This document shows, piece after piece, positions 53,764-63,500 of a stretch of 64,000 bases of DNA (position 1 is its first letter; each line of letters starts with the position of its first letter). The notes beneath the pieces were generated by a model. It was not told where the DNA came from and searched no databases. It was given only the letters and a program-made list of their open reading frames with translations. The translations under genes were made by a program, and so were the position numbers. Source of the stretch: Parashewanella sp965200795 (GTDB taxonomy: Bacteria; Pseudomonadota; Gammaproteobacteria; Enterobacterales; Shewanellaceae); contig CBDAVB010000019.1 in the NCBI GenBank assembly GCA_965200795.1, positions 1-64,000 of the forward strand, written 5' to 3'.

Positions 53764-54858
53764 TCAGGCGGGTAACAGTATACGCTGTGCCGCGAGAGAA
53801 GCTATGTGCTCGTTATTTTTTTCGCATATTGACTTCAGGGCCGTAACCTCTTCCTCTGAGGATACATCGCTGTCCGCCAAAGCTAAATGATAACAACTCT
53901 GTCTATACTGCCGGATATAATGGTAAGTATGGCCGGCCAGGCGTAATTGTTCTATTTGCTCCGCAACCTGTTCCAGGCAGCCAAGATCATCATCTAAGGC
54001 ATGAACGGCCGTAAAGCCGATTCCGCGGTCACTGATGTATTGTTTTAATCTCGTTCCTTTGTCAGCTGCGATTCTGCGTTCATTAATGTCTTTTATTAAA
54101 GCGAGTTTTTTCGGCGGTTCAAGCACCGCCATTCCCTCAGGTAAAATGACGCCGGCCTGTGCCAGTCTCTTCCGGGGCTGACCGCCGTTTGTCAAAAATA
54201 TAACTTCGGATTTCGAAGCTTTTCGTTGAATATCATCAAGAAAAGTCTGAAAGTCAAAGTCAGGCTCTGTTGTCTCAGGTCTGGGTTGATTGCGCTCATC
54301 ACCGGCGCCTTCCGAGTAAAAACCCAGCACGGGCATATATTTTTTTTGAGTGTAAATCAGACAAAAATCCACGTCTAAAACAATTAAGGGAACTTCTGTT
54401 TTTATGAATCTTGTTATTGTATGAATACTGATGACATTGGGATGATGGTGAATGAATGCCCATCGTGTTACTACTTGCTCACACTTTTTAACCGAGATTT
54501 TATACTCAGCAAGTTTTACATTCAGTTTACCCGCGACAGCTTCGGCTTCTTTTAATCCGGGGCTGCTCAGAACCGTTGCGAACCAGGTTAACGCTTTCGT
54601 CGGATAAATGCTTGAATTAACAATGCGTTCGCTGAAAAAACTAGAGTGATAACCTCTGAAATACTCTCCTTCAAATTTCACCATATACTTTTCAGTATTA
54701 TCAGAACCGTAAAAATGACCGTGTTTATTGACCGCGATCTGTTCTTGCTCAAAAGCGATGCCGTAGTCAATTACCTTCTTCAGCCCGGGATCGCAGCCGA
54801 GGGCAAAAGTTGTTGCCGCGGCTAGACCTGTCGGGGGAGTTTGCGCTGTCGCCATCAT
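53764..54858 (-). CDS. HAD-like hydrolase-fold protein of unknown role (paralogue 2)
   Basis: 364 residues (start MMATAQTPPTG; either Met). N-terminal region with EKYMVKFEGEYFRGYHSSFF, resembling paralogue 1. HAD motifs: LIVLDVDFCLIYTQ (motif I, DxD), EVIFLTNGGQPRKRL (motif II) and AVHALDDDLGCLEQV (motif IV). The layout and the phrase xYHYIRQYRQ after motif IV parallel paralogue 1 (HTYNYLRGVKQR). Substrate and role unknown. It stands alone next to a family B repeat. Two such paralogues among host-interaction-like genes suggest an expanded family. Confidence 0.72.
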   Translation of the reverse strand: MMATAQTPPTGLAAATTFALGCDPGLKKVIDYGIAFEQEQIAVNKHGHFYGSDNTEKYMVKFEGEYFRGYHSSFFSERIVNSSIYPTKALTWFATVLSSPGLKEAEAVAGKLNVKLAEYKISVKKCEQVVTRWAFIHHHPNVISIHTITRFIKTEVPLIVLDVDFCLIYTQKKYMPVLGFYSEGAGDERNQPRPETTEPDFDFQTFLDDIQRKASKSEVIFLTNGGQPRKRLAQAGVILPEGMAVLEPPKKLALIKDINERRIAADKGTRLKQYISDRGIGFTAVHALDDDLGCLEQVAEQIEQLRLAGHTYHYIRQYRQSCYHLALADSDVSSEEEVTALKSICEKNNEHIASLAAQRILLPA

Positions 54859-55048
54859 CTTATCCGGGGTTTCTCGAGCATAAAAACTATTTTAAATATC
54901 AGACGATATTTTTTTGCCGCGGGACGCGGGACGTATATTATACGCCAAACTCGTTCAGATTGTTCTTACATTATTATTGTTAATGTATGACTGAGAGGAA
55001 TTCTTGCCTTCAAATTTTTGCCTTGTACCTCATTATGATCCCGCGCCG

Positions 55049-55711
55049 CTATTCTACCGGGAAATTAAAATAAGTATCCGGAAAAGGCTCTCGTATGAGT
55101 ATGAAGTGCCACCACTCTTCTTTTATCGGTTTAAATCCGTATTTAACCATTTCATTTTTCAATAGTAACCGGTTGGCTCTTTGCTGGGCCGTTACGGATA
55201 ATTCACCGGGCCAGGCTTTATGGCCGAAATAATCAAAGCCCGTGCCCGTATCGAGCGCTTTTCCGGTTTTCAGGTCGACGATGGTGAGATCCACCGCGCT
55301 GCCGCGGCTGTTACTCGATTTTTCGGTAATGTAGCCAAGAGCAAACAGGTGAGACTTATCCAGAGTGGGATAATGCGCGGCTTTAGTCGTAGTGTCAGCG
55401 TTTTTTGACCAGGCCGTGAAAGCGTCGGCAGCACGGGCAGGACGATAAGCGTCATATATTTTTAATCCTAAATTCATACTCGCCAGTTCCTTTTGAACGC
55501 TCATTAACGCTTTAATGGCCGGTTTGGTAAGGATGCACTTATTTGAGTGATAGCCCGGGACTTTTTGGCCGGTAAAATTATCTTTCGTGAAGTATTTCAG
55601 TTCTACCTTTAAGGACGGAATATGTTTTGAGCAGTAGTCGAAGCCGCTCGGGAGCGCGGCAAGGCTGTGAAACGAAATTGTCGTCAGTATAAAAAAAAGC
55701 CGGGTACGCAT
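55049..55711 (-). CDS. Periplasmic D-Ala-D-Ala dipeptidase (VanX/DdpX type)
   Basis: 220 residues from the ATG at 55711; a GTG four codons upstream is possible. Signal peptide MRTRLFFILTTISFHSLAAL. M15D zinc peptidase motifs: YDAYRPARAADAF (substrate Arg), SSNSRGSAVDLTIV (SxGxxxD zinc site) and KEEWWHFI (catalytic Glu and zinc His). It splits D-alanyl-D-alanine. Outside vancomycin resistance such enzymes recycle cell-wall dipeptide; no vanA/vanH ligase genes or ddp transporter are nearby. A periplasmic site is inferred from the signal peptide. Confidence 0.92.
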   Translation of the reverse strand: MRTRLFFILTTISFHSLAALPSGFDYCSKHIPSLKVELKYFTKDNFTGQKVPGYHSNKCILTKPAIKALMSVQKELASMNLGLKIYDAYRPARAADAFTAWSKNADTTTKAAHYPTLDKSHLFALGYITEKSSNSRGSAVDLTIVDLKTGKALDTGTGFDYFGHKAWPGELSVTAQQRANRLLLKNEMVKYGFKPIKEEWWHFILIREPFPDTYFNFPVE

Positions 55712-55723
55712 TTTACCGTTCAC

Positions 55724-56054
55724 CTTTTGCGGGTTTTGACTCCTTGATTCTGAGCGATTTTGAAATAAATTGCATCTATTTCATTTGTTGTCCTCAATGC
55801 CCTTGTGGAATTATCAGGGCATTGATAAAGTTAGTGCGAAATTTGCAGAATAGCGTTTTGACCGTTTTACCATCTCCGTTTAACCTTACAAATGTCTGAT
55901 TTGGTATGTTACGCGCCAATGCTTAATTTTTTATTAAGTATATAATTAGTGCGTCGGATATAACGATCGCTCACATTGCTCTGTGTTTGGTTGAGTGACT
56001 GCATTTTGGTTAACGGATTTTAATTTTCAGTATCATCGAATACAGGCAGGATTC
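55724..56054. other. Divergent intergenic region upstream of mreB
   Basis: No gene. TATAAT at 55941-55946 is a candidate -10 box for mreB, within an AT-rich inverted repeat (CTTAA ... TTAAG at 55922-55938). A good -35 at the right spacing is not evident, so the promoter is tentative. Confidence 0.35.
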
Positions 56055-57107
56055 ATGTTCAAAAAGCTGCGCGGTGTTTTTTCTAACGATCTCTCTATCG
56101 ATTTGGGAACAGCAAACACTTTAATTTACGTTCGAGAGCAGGGCATCGTCTTAAATGAGCCCTCAGTGGTCGCGATACGGGGAGAACGTACCGGCTCTGG
56201 CCAGAAGTCGGTTGCAGCGGTAGGTACCGAAGCGAAACAAATGCTCGGCAGAACCCCCGGTAACATTCAGGCTATCAGGCCGATGAAAGACGGTGTTATC
56301 GCGGACTTCTATGTTACCGAAAAAATGTTGCAGCACTTCATCAAACAAGTTCATAACAGCAACAGTTTTTTCAGACCAAGCCCCAGAGTTTTAGTTTGCG
56401 TGCCGGTCGGCGCCACACAAGTTGAGCGTCGTGCGATTAAAGAGTCAGCGATGGGCGCGGGCGCGCGTGAAGTTTATCTGATTGAGGAGCCGATGGCGGC
56501 GGCAATCGGTGCCGGTTTACCGGTATCTGAAGCGACAGGCTCTATGGTGGTTGATATCGGCGGCGGCACCACTGAAGTCGCGATTATCTCGTTAAACGGC
56601 GTGGTTTATTCTTCGTCTGTACGCGTCGGCGGTGATAAGTTTGATGATGCCATCATTAATTATGTTCGCCGTAATTACGGCAGCCTGATCGGCGAGGCGA
56701 CGGCCGAACGCATCAAACATACTATCGGCACCGCCTATCCGGGTGACGAAGTACTTGAAATTGAAGTACGCGGCCGTAACCTGGCTGAAGGTGTCCCGAG
56801 AAGCTTTACGCTTAACAGCAATGAAATTTTAGAGGCGTTACAAGAACCGCTGACGGGTATTGTAAGCGCGGTAATGGTGGCGTTAGAGCAATCTCCGCCG
56901 GAACTGGCCTCAGATATTTCAGAGCGCGGCATGGTGTTAACCGGCGGCGGCGCGTTACTGCGTGATCTGGACAGATTATTAATGCAGGAAACAGGCATTC
57001 CTGTGGTCGTGGCGGAAGATCCGCTCACTTGTGTCGCTCGCGGCGGCGGTAAAGCGCTGGAAATGATCGATATGCACGGCGGCGATCTGTTCTCTGAAGA
57101 CAGTTAA
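56055..57107 (+). CDS. mreB: Rod-shape actin homologue MreB
   Basis: 350 residues from the ATG at 56055 (MFKKLRGVFSNDLSIDLGTA), preceded by GGCAGGATTC; the upstream in-frame ATG would add 20 unrelated residues. Actin-fold motifs: IDLGTANTLIY (phosphate 1), VDIGGGTTEVAII (phosphate 2) and VLTGGGALLRDLD (adenosine). The N-terminal hydrophobic/basic start is the membrane-binding end. It polymerises under the inner membrane and positions the elongasome. First gene of mreBCD. Confidence 0.98.
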   Translation: MFKKLRGVFSNDLSIDLGTANTLIYVREQGIVLNEPSVVAIRGERTGSGQKSVAAVGTEAKQMLGRTPGNIQAIRPMKDGVIADFYVTEKMLQHFIKQVHNSNSFFRPSPRVLVCVPVGATQVERRAIKESAMGAGAREVYLIEEPMAAAIGAGLPVSEATGSMVVDIGGGTTEVAIISLNGVVYSSSVRVGGDKFDDAIINYVRRNYGSLIGEATAERIKHTIGTAYPGDEVLEIEVRGRNLAEGVPRSFTLNSNEILEALQEPLTGIVSAVMVALEQSPPELASDISERGMVLTGGGALLRDLDRLLMQETGIPVVVAEDPLTCVARGGGKALEMIDMHGGDLFSEDS

Positions 57108-57147
57108 CACAATTGGATTGCTGGCAGCGTAATGCCGACGTTCACTT

Positions 57148-57999
57148 ATGAAGCCTATTTTTGTTCGTGGAATCTCTCATCAAACACGACTGCTTGTAGC
57201 CGTCGTGTTGTCGATCATACTGATCGGTTCTGATCATATGTTAGAGCCGTTCAGAAACTCGGTTTCAACACTACTTACGCCTTTGCAATACCTCGCCGGT
57301 GTTCCGGGGCGGATTCTGGATTATTCGGCTGAAAGCATCGCTACCCGTGAAATGCTTGAGAAGCAAAACAAACAGCTTTTACGGCAACAGTTAATGATGA
57401 GTGAGCGTTTACAGCGTTTTGAGCACCTGTATCAGGAAAATGAACGTCTGAGAACATTACTCAAATCGCCGGTTCGCGCGGATACTCAGAAAAAGGTCGC
57501 TGAGGTGATAGAAGTCGCCAATGATCCTTTTCATCAATATGTCGTGCTCAACAGCGGAACCGATGACGGCGTATTTGTCGGACAACCCGTCATTGACGGG
57601 CAGGGGGTGGTCGGCCAGGTGGTACAGGTGAATAAATTTACCAGCCGGGTACTTCTGCTTTCAGATATGACTCACGGTTTGCCGGTAAGGATCACCCGCA
57701 ATGATGTGCGTCTGATCGCCAGCGGCACGGGGGAGCTTGATGTGATTGAGCTTAAGCATGTCGCGAAAAGTACCGATGTCCGTGTCGGTGACCTGCTGGT
57801 TACCTCCGGATTAGGTCACCGCTTTCCTGAGGGTTACCCTGTGGCCAGGGTAACAAAAGTGATTAAAGACGCCGGACAGACTTACGCGCAGGTTCTGGCA
57901 CAGCCGTTAGCGGCGTTAGATCGAATTCGTTACGTGTTATTAATCTGGCCTGATCACGGGGCGACGTCACAGAAGACAACCAAGGAGCGGGAATCATGA
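57148..57999 (+). CDS. mreC: Rod-shape-determining protein MreC
   Basis: 283 residues: one membrane span (LLVAVVLSIILIGSDHML), a coiled coil (residues 65-105, with LEKQNKQLLRQQLMMSERLQ) and the periplasmic beta domains (DPFHQYVVLNSGTDDGVFVG, GLGHRFPEGYPVARV). It activates the PBP2/RodA synthase. It begins 40 bases after mreB and overlaps mreD by four bases (ATGA). Confidence 0.96.
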   Translation: MKPIFVRGISHQTRLLVAVVLSIILIGSDHMLEPFRNSVSTLLTPLQYLAGVPGRILDYSAESIATREMLEKQNKQLLRQQLMMSERLQRFEHLYQENERLRTLLKSPVRADTQKKVAEVIEVANDPFHQYVVLNSGTDDGVFVGQPVIDGQGVVGQVVQVNKFTSRVLLLSDMTHGLPVRITRNDVRLIASGTGELDVIELKHVAKSTDVRVGDLLVTSGLGHRFPEGYPVARVTKVIKDAGQTYAQVLAQPLAALDRIRYVLLIWPDHGATSQKTTKERES

Positions 58000-58484
58000 T
58001 ATATGCCTCGGCAACCGGACGGTTATTCGCGTGGCTGACCTTTTTGGTCGCGACGGTACTACAGCTGATGCCTTTACCTGAGGTTATCGAGCGATGGCGT
58101 CCTGACTGGTTATTGCTGATTATGATTTGCTGGGCGCTGCATCGTCCGCACCGTTACGGTGTTTTAACGGCGTTTGTACTCGGGGTGCTGCTTGATGTGC
58201 TGCTGGGCGCAACCCTCGGAATCCGGGCTTTGGCGTTTTCGGTTTGTATTTATCTGGTGCTGTTTTATCAGCAGCGTTTGATCAACTACCCGAGATGGCA
58301 GCAGGCCTTGGTGGTGATGGCGATTATGATAATTTACCACTTAATTGTATTCTGGGTAGAGTTTATTCTTGGTAATGCGGAATTTGACCTTTCTTTGTTT
58401 TATCCCGCGTTTATCGGCGTGATTTTCTGGCCTTGGGCCTATTGGATGATCCGCCGTATCGCACTGAAATATAAAGTGAATTGA
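57996..58484 (+). CDS. mreD: Rod-shape-determining protein MreD
   Basis: 162 residues with five or six membrane spans (LFAWLTFLVATVLQLMPLP; FVLGVLLDVLLGATLGI; LVVMAIMIIYHLIVFWVEF). RPDWLLLIMICWALHRPHR is the family signature. Inner-membrane partner of MreC. Start overlaps mreC; stop is one base before maf. Confidence 0.94.
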   Translation: MIYASATGRLFAWLTFLVATVLQLMPLPEVIERWRPDWLLLIMICWALHRPHRYGVLTAFVLGVLLDVLLGATLGIRALAFSVCIYLVLFYQQRLINYPRWQQALVVMAIMIIYHLIVFWVEFILGNAEFDLSLFYPAFIGVIFWPWAYWMIRRIALKYKVN

Positions 58485-58485
58485 T

Positions 58486-59061
58486 ATGAATTTAGTTTTA
58501 GCCTCCGCGTCACCCAGACGTAAAGAATTACTGGGGCAATTACTGCGACTTGACAAAGGCCGGATCTTTAAGTGCGTATCGCCTGACATAGATGAGTCTC
58601 AATTTGATAATGAATCTGCCGCTGTTTTCGTAAAACGCTTAGCGCTGGAAAAAGCCGAAGAAGGGTTCAGACAAGTCGCCGAGGCCGACGCGGTGGTCAT
58701 CGGCTCCGACACCATAGTGGTGCTGGGTGAGTCTGTTCTCGGTAAGCCGTGCAGCCGTGAGCACGCGGTCGAGATGTTAAGCCAGTTGTCAGGCCGGAGC
58801 CATAAAGTCATGACGGCGGTGGCGGTGGTCACTGAAGGTAAACGGCAGGTTGAACTGGTTGAGACAAAAGTCACCTTTGTAAATTTAACGCCGCAGGATA
58901 TCGCGGCGTATGCGGATACATCGGAGCCGATGGATAAAGCGGGCGCCTACGGTATTCAAGGTACCGGCGGCGCGTTTGTCGGGTCTATTGAAGGTGATTA
59001 TTCAGCTGTGGTAGGTTTGCCGATGTCCGCGACAAGAAATTTATTAAAAGCTTTCGGCTAG
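58486..59061 (+). CDS. yhdE: Maf-family nucleoside triphosphate pyrophosphatase (YhdE type)
   Basis: 191 residues. LVLASASPRRKELLGQL and VIGSDTIVVL are the Maf substrate and metal motifs; GAYGIQGTGGAFV is the C-terminal signature. It hydrolyses dTTP/UTP-type and modified nucleotides. In order mreD-maf-rng, as in E. coli, so the YhdE subgroup is likely. Confidence 0.93.
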   Translation: MNLVLASASPRRKELLGQLLRLDKGRIFKCVSPDIDESQFDNESAAVFVKRLALEKAEEGFRQVAEADAVVIGSDTIVVLGESVLGKPCSREHAVEMLSQLSGRSHKVMTAVAVVTEGKRQVELVETKVTFVNLTPQDIAAYADTSEPMDKAGAYGIQGTGGAFVGSIEGDYSAVVGLPMSATRNLLKAFG

Positions 59062-59079
59062 AAAGCTGAGGCGGTTTAC

Positions 59080-60579
59080 ATGAACCAGAGCGAAAAACAG
59101 AAAGCGACAGGCAAAGTGGGCTCGGAACTGCTCATAAACGTTACTCCGACTGAGGCAAGGGTCGCTTTAGTTGAGCACGGTTGCTTACAAGAGGTTCATA
59201 TTGAGCGCCGGATGAAACGCGGTTTAGTGGGCAATATCTATAAAGGCAAAATCAGCCGGGTTCTTCCGGGGATGCAGGCGGCTTTTGTGGATATCGGTTT
59301 AGACAAGGCCGCTTTTCTTCATGCTTCTGATATTGTCCCCCACACTGAGTGTGTCGGCGAACACGAAAAAGGCAATTTTGTCGTTCGTGATATCGCTGAG
59401 CTGGTCAGGCAGGGGCAGTACATTATGGTGCAGGTGGTGAAAGATCCGCTGGGTACCAAAGGGGCGAGATTAACCACGGACATCACCTTACCTTCCCGTT
59501 ATCTGGTGTTTATGCCGGGCGCCAGTCATATGGGGGTCTCGCAGCGGATTGAGGAAAAAGAGCGGGATCGCCTGAAAGCCATTGCCGGACCTTTTGTCGA
59601 TCAGGACGGCGGCTTTATCATTCGCACCGCCGCGGAAGGTGTCGGCGAAGATGAGATAAAGCAGGACGCCGGTTTTTTAAGACGGGTCTGGGGTAAAGTG
59701 ACTGAACGCCGCCGCCGCAAAGGGCCGTGTTTATTGTATCAGGATTTACCCCTGCAGGTTCGCGTCGTGCGGGATTTTGCCGGAGCTTATCTTGACCGGG
59801 TGCAGGTGGATTCACTGACGACTTTCCGTGAGCTCAGCCAGTTCGCGGAAGAATTCATGCCTGAAATCGCCGACAAAATTGAGCGTTTCACGGGACCGTC
59901 GCCGATTTTTGAACTTTACGATATTGAAAATGAAATTCAGCGGGCCTTAGAGCGTAAAGTTGAGTTAAAGTCCGGCGGCTATCTTATCATAGATCAAACC
60001 GAGGCCATGACAACGATTGATATCAATACCGGTGCTTTTGTCGGTCACCGCAATCTTGAGGAGACTATTTTCAACACCAATCTTGAGGCGACTCATGCCG
60101 TTGCCAGACAGCTGAGATTACGCAATCTCGGCGGCATTATCATTATCGACTTTATCGATATGCTTAATGAGGAGCATAAGCGGCGGGTATTATCGAGCCT
60201 GAATAAATCACTGGAAGATGATCGGGTTAAAACCGGAGTCAGTGATTTCTCCGGTCTCGGCCTGGTTGAGATGACCCGCAAACGTACCCGTGAAAGTCTT
60301 GAGCATGTGCTTTGTGAAGAATGTCCGGTGTGCAACGGCGCGGGCAGCATGAAGACGGTGGAAACCGTATCTTACGAAATTTTCCGTGAGGTGATTCGTC
60401 TGCAACGCGCTTATAACGCGGATGAATTTATTCTCTACTGCTCACCCGCGGTATATAACAGCCTTACCGGCGATGACAGCCACTTGGTGGCTGAGCTTGA
60501 AGTTTATCTGGATAAGCGTATTCGTATTCAGAATGAGCCGATGTACGCCCAGAACAAATACGATGTGGTGATGATCTAG
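59080..60579 (+). CDS. rng: Ribonuclease G
   Basis: 499 residues, close to E. coli RNase G. S1 domain at residues 40-125 (GNIYKGKISRVLPGMQAAFV), then the 5' sensor and RNase H-like catalytic region with TMTTIDINTGAFVG and GGIIIIDFIDM (metal-binding Asps), and the zinc-link CPVCNGAGS. It matures 16S rRNA 5' ends and cleaves AU-rich single-stranded RNA. The stop shares its last base with the yhdP start (TAGTG). Confidence 0.97.
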   Translation: MNQSEKQKATGKVGSELLINVTPTEARVALVEHGCLQEVHIERRMKRGLVGNIYKGKISRVLPGMQAAFVDIGLDKAAFLHASDIVPHTECVGEHEKGNFVVRDIAELVRQGQYIMVQVVKDPLGTKGARLTTDITLPSRYLVFMPGASHMGVSQRIEEKERDRLKAIAGPFVDQDGGFIIRTAAEGVGEDEIKQDAGFLRRVWGKVTERRRRKGPCLLYQDLPLQVRVVRDFAGAYLDRVQVDSLTTFRELSQFAEEFMPEIADKIERFTGPSPIFELYDIENEIQRALERKVELKSGGYLIIDQTEAMTTIDINTGAFVGHRNLEETIFNTNLEATHAVARQLRLRNLGGIIIIDFIDMLNEEHKRRVLSSLNKSLEDDRVKTGVSDFSGLGLVEMTRKRTRESLEHVLCEECPVCNGAGSMKTVETVSYEIFREVIRLQRAYNADEFILYCSPAVYNSLTGDDSHLVAELEVYLDKRIRIQNEPMYAQNKYDVVMI

Positions 60580-63500
60580 TGCGAAACGCTTTCAGCTTCT
60601 CAAAACTAGGACGGTTTTGCCGCAAGGCGCTGGTAGCGTTTCTGGTGTTATTTGCGTTGACGGTAAGTTTGATCCGGGGGTTACTGCCGCATTTGGATAA
60701 CGCGCGTCAGGAGCTGATTGCCTTTGTTGACTCTCAATACCGTATCAAAGCCGAAGCCGGTGAAATATCGGCTCGGTGGCGGGCGTTCGGGCCCGTTGTC
60801 ACGATTGATAATTTAAACCTTCCGGAGCAGAGCCGTTTACCCGTCGCGCTGAATCTGCGGCAGGTTCAGTTTAAGATCGATTTCTGGCGGACCTTACTGA
60901 CTTTATCGCCCCGCGTTGAAAATGTAACGGTTGACGGCGTTAAACTTGAGCTTGATCTGGATAAGCTCACCTCCTCTTCATCCGCCGCCGTGACGCGCTC
61001 CGCGGGCGACGCGACGCAAGCGCTGGACTGGTTATACCGGCTTTTGTTAGCGCAGCTCAAACAGTATTCATTGTCCAATATTGAAATTAAGTTAAACAGC
61101 CGGCATCACGATTATAAGCCGTTGTTGCTGAATAATTTTTACTGGCGAAACCGGGGCGGGCTCCATCAGGGACAGGGACAGCTGATGCTGGATAACAGTA
61201 AAGCCTCGCGAGAATATCTTGAATTAAAATTTAAACTTACCGGTGACGGACACGACCCGGATACCCTTAAAGGCCGGGCTTACGCGGCGGCGAACTCATT
61301 AGATCTCGGTTTATGGAGCGCCCGCCACAAGGCGATGAACAAAGACGTCAACGCGCCGCATATTCAGGGGGTCGTCAACCTGCGGGCATGGGCGGATTTT
61401 TCAAATCGTAACTGGCAGTCCGCGCTGGTGAGTTTTAGCCCGAGCCGGATGCAGTGGAGTCTGGATAATCATCAGCAAAAATTTGAAATTAATAAGGGCA
61501 TGCTGTCCTGGCGGCGTTTCGGGTCAGGCGAATGGCAAGTACGCAGCCGGGATTTTGAATTGATCAGTAACGGCAAACCCTGGGGGGATTTTTACATCAG
61601 CGCCGACTACAGCGGCGGGCGGTTTCGCGCGGCGCTCTGTGAGCTGAACGTCGGCTTACTGGAGCCTTTATTACCGCTTTATCCTCTGCTTGATGAGCAT
61701 ACTCTCAGTCAGTGGCATTCGTTATCACCGTCCGGGCATATTGGTCCGGTAAAATTACGTTACGCCGGGGCGGACGGACTTAGTATCAGCTCAGGCATTT
61801 CCCGGCTCGCGTGGAAAGCCTTCAGCGGCATTCCCGGAAGCGGGGCCGTCAACGCCGATATTGAGTTGCGTAATGACAAATTAACCGCTGAGTTACCGGG
61901 TCAGAATTACCGGTTAGATTTCGGAAATCTGTTTGTAAAGCCGCTTCATTTTGCCGGAGAACCAATCAGGGTCAGTTTCGATTTTTCACGGCGGCGTTTG
62001 AGCGTGCCGCGCCTGAGATTAAGTAACGCTGATCTGGGGATTAACGCCTCGGCGTCATTGGATTTTAATCAAAAGGTGAGTATGGCTCTGGCGGCGGAAC
62101 TGCGTATCAGTGACGTGACTCAAGCGCATTTATACTTTCCCGTTAAGGCGATGGGTCATGACTTAAGTAATTACTTAGCGTCAGCCTTAAAAGCAGGGGA
62201 AATCCCGCGGGCGAATCTGGTCTGGAACGGTAATTTTGCTGACTTTCCGTATCAGGGGCGTGAGGGGATTTTTCAGGCCGGCTTTAATATTCAGAAAGGA
62301 CGTTTCCGGTTCCGGCCCGACTGGCCCGCGGTCACTGAGCTGAATTTAGACGCGCTGTTTCAGAATGAGCGGATGGATCTGCGGGTCAACAAGGGTAACT
62401 TAGCGCAGGTTAAAGCCGACGGCGCTCACGTGTTTATTCCGTCGCTCGACGCCGGAGCCGAGCTCGGGGTGCGGGCGGATTTACATACCGAAGCTGAGGA
62501 CGCGACTGAGGTTTTACAATCCTCCGCGTTATCTGACTCGGCGGGTGAGGTGCTCAAAGCGGTTCAGGTTCACGGGCCTGTTAAGGGGAAACTGGATTTA
62601 ACCATTCCTCTGTACGAAGGCGGTAAAGCCAGCGTGCGCGGTCAGGTCGAACTCAATAATAACGATGTATACGTGTCTAACCCCGGTATTGATTTAGCTC
62701 AGGTTACCGGCGGGGTGCGCTTTCATAATGATGTTATTGAAGGTGATAACATCATGGCGCGGCTGTTTGATCAGCCTCTGCAAGTTAGCTTTGACTCCGG
62801 GTCAACGCGCTCCGGCGGCAGATTATCGGCGGCGCTCAGCGGACAATGGGATTTAGACAGGCTGCCCGCTGCATTAAATAATCCGCTGCGGACTTATTAT
62901 CACGGTCACGCTGATTGGTGGGGTAAGCTGAAAATCGTGTTTAATGACGGCGGATACAGTTTACAGGCTGACGTTCAGTCTGATCTGCTCGGAACGGGGC
63001 TTGATCTTCCTGACGGTTTTTCAAAGACCCCGGAGCAGAAACGCAAGTTACAGGCGGAGCTGATCAGTGATAACACTAACGCCGCCCTCGGGATCAGACT
63101 GGGTGATCAGTTTGAGTTCCGGGGGCGGTTTGATCCTTTCACCGATAAACGATTGCGGTCCTACAGCATTATGATCGGGCGTTTATTTAGACCCGGCGAT
63201 CAGTTACGGGCGCGAAACGGCCAGCTGAATATGGACGCCGGCCACGCCAGGTTAAGTGACTGGCTGCCGATATTAGAGCGTTTCTCAAAAGGCGCGGCTC
63301 AGTCTGAGCCGTCATCCGATAACTCACGGAGTCCTGAAGCTGATTTTTTTCCGCCCCTCACTCATCTGGCCGTCAGCGCCGGAGAACTCGATGTCTTCGG
63401 ACAACCGTTAAAGCAATTATCGGTCTCGGGCAGAAAAGCGGATAACACGTGGCGGCTGGAGGCCGACTCTGACGCGTTTAAAGGAGAGATTGATTTTTAT

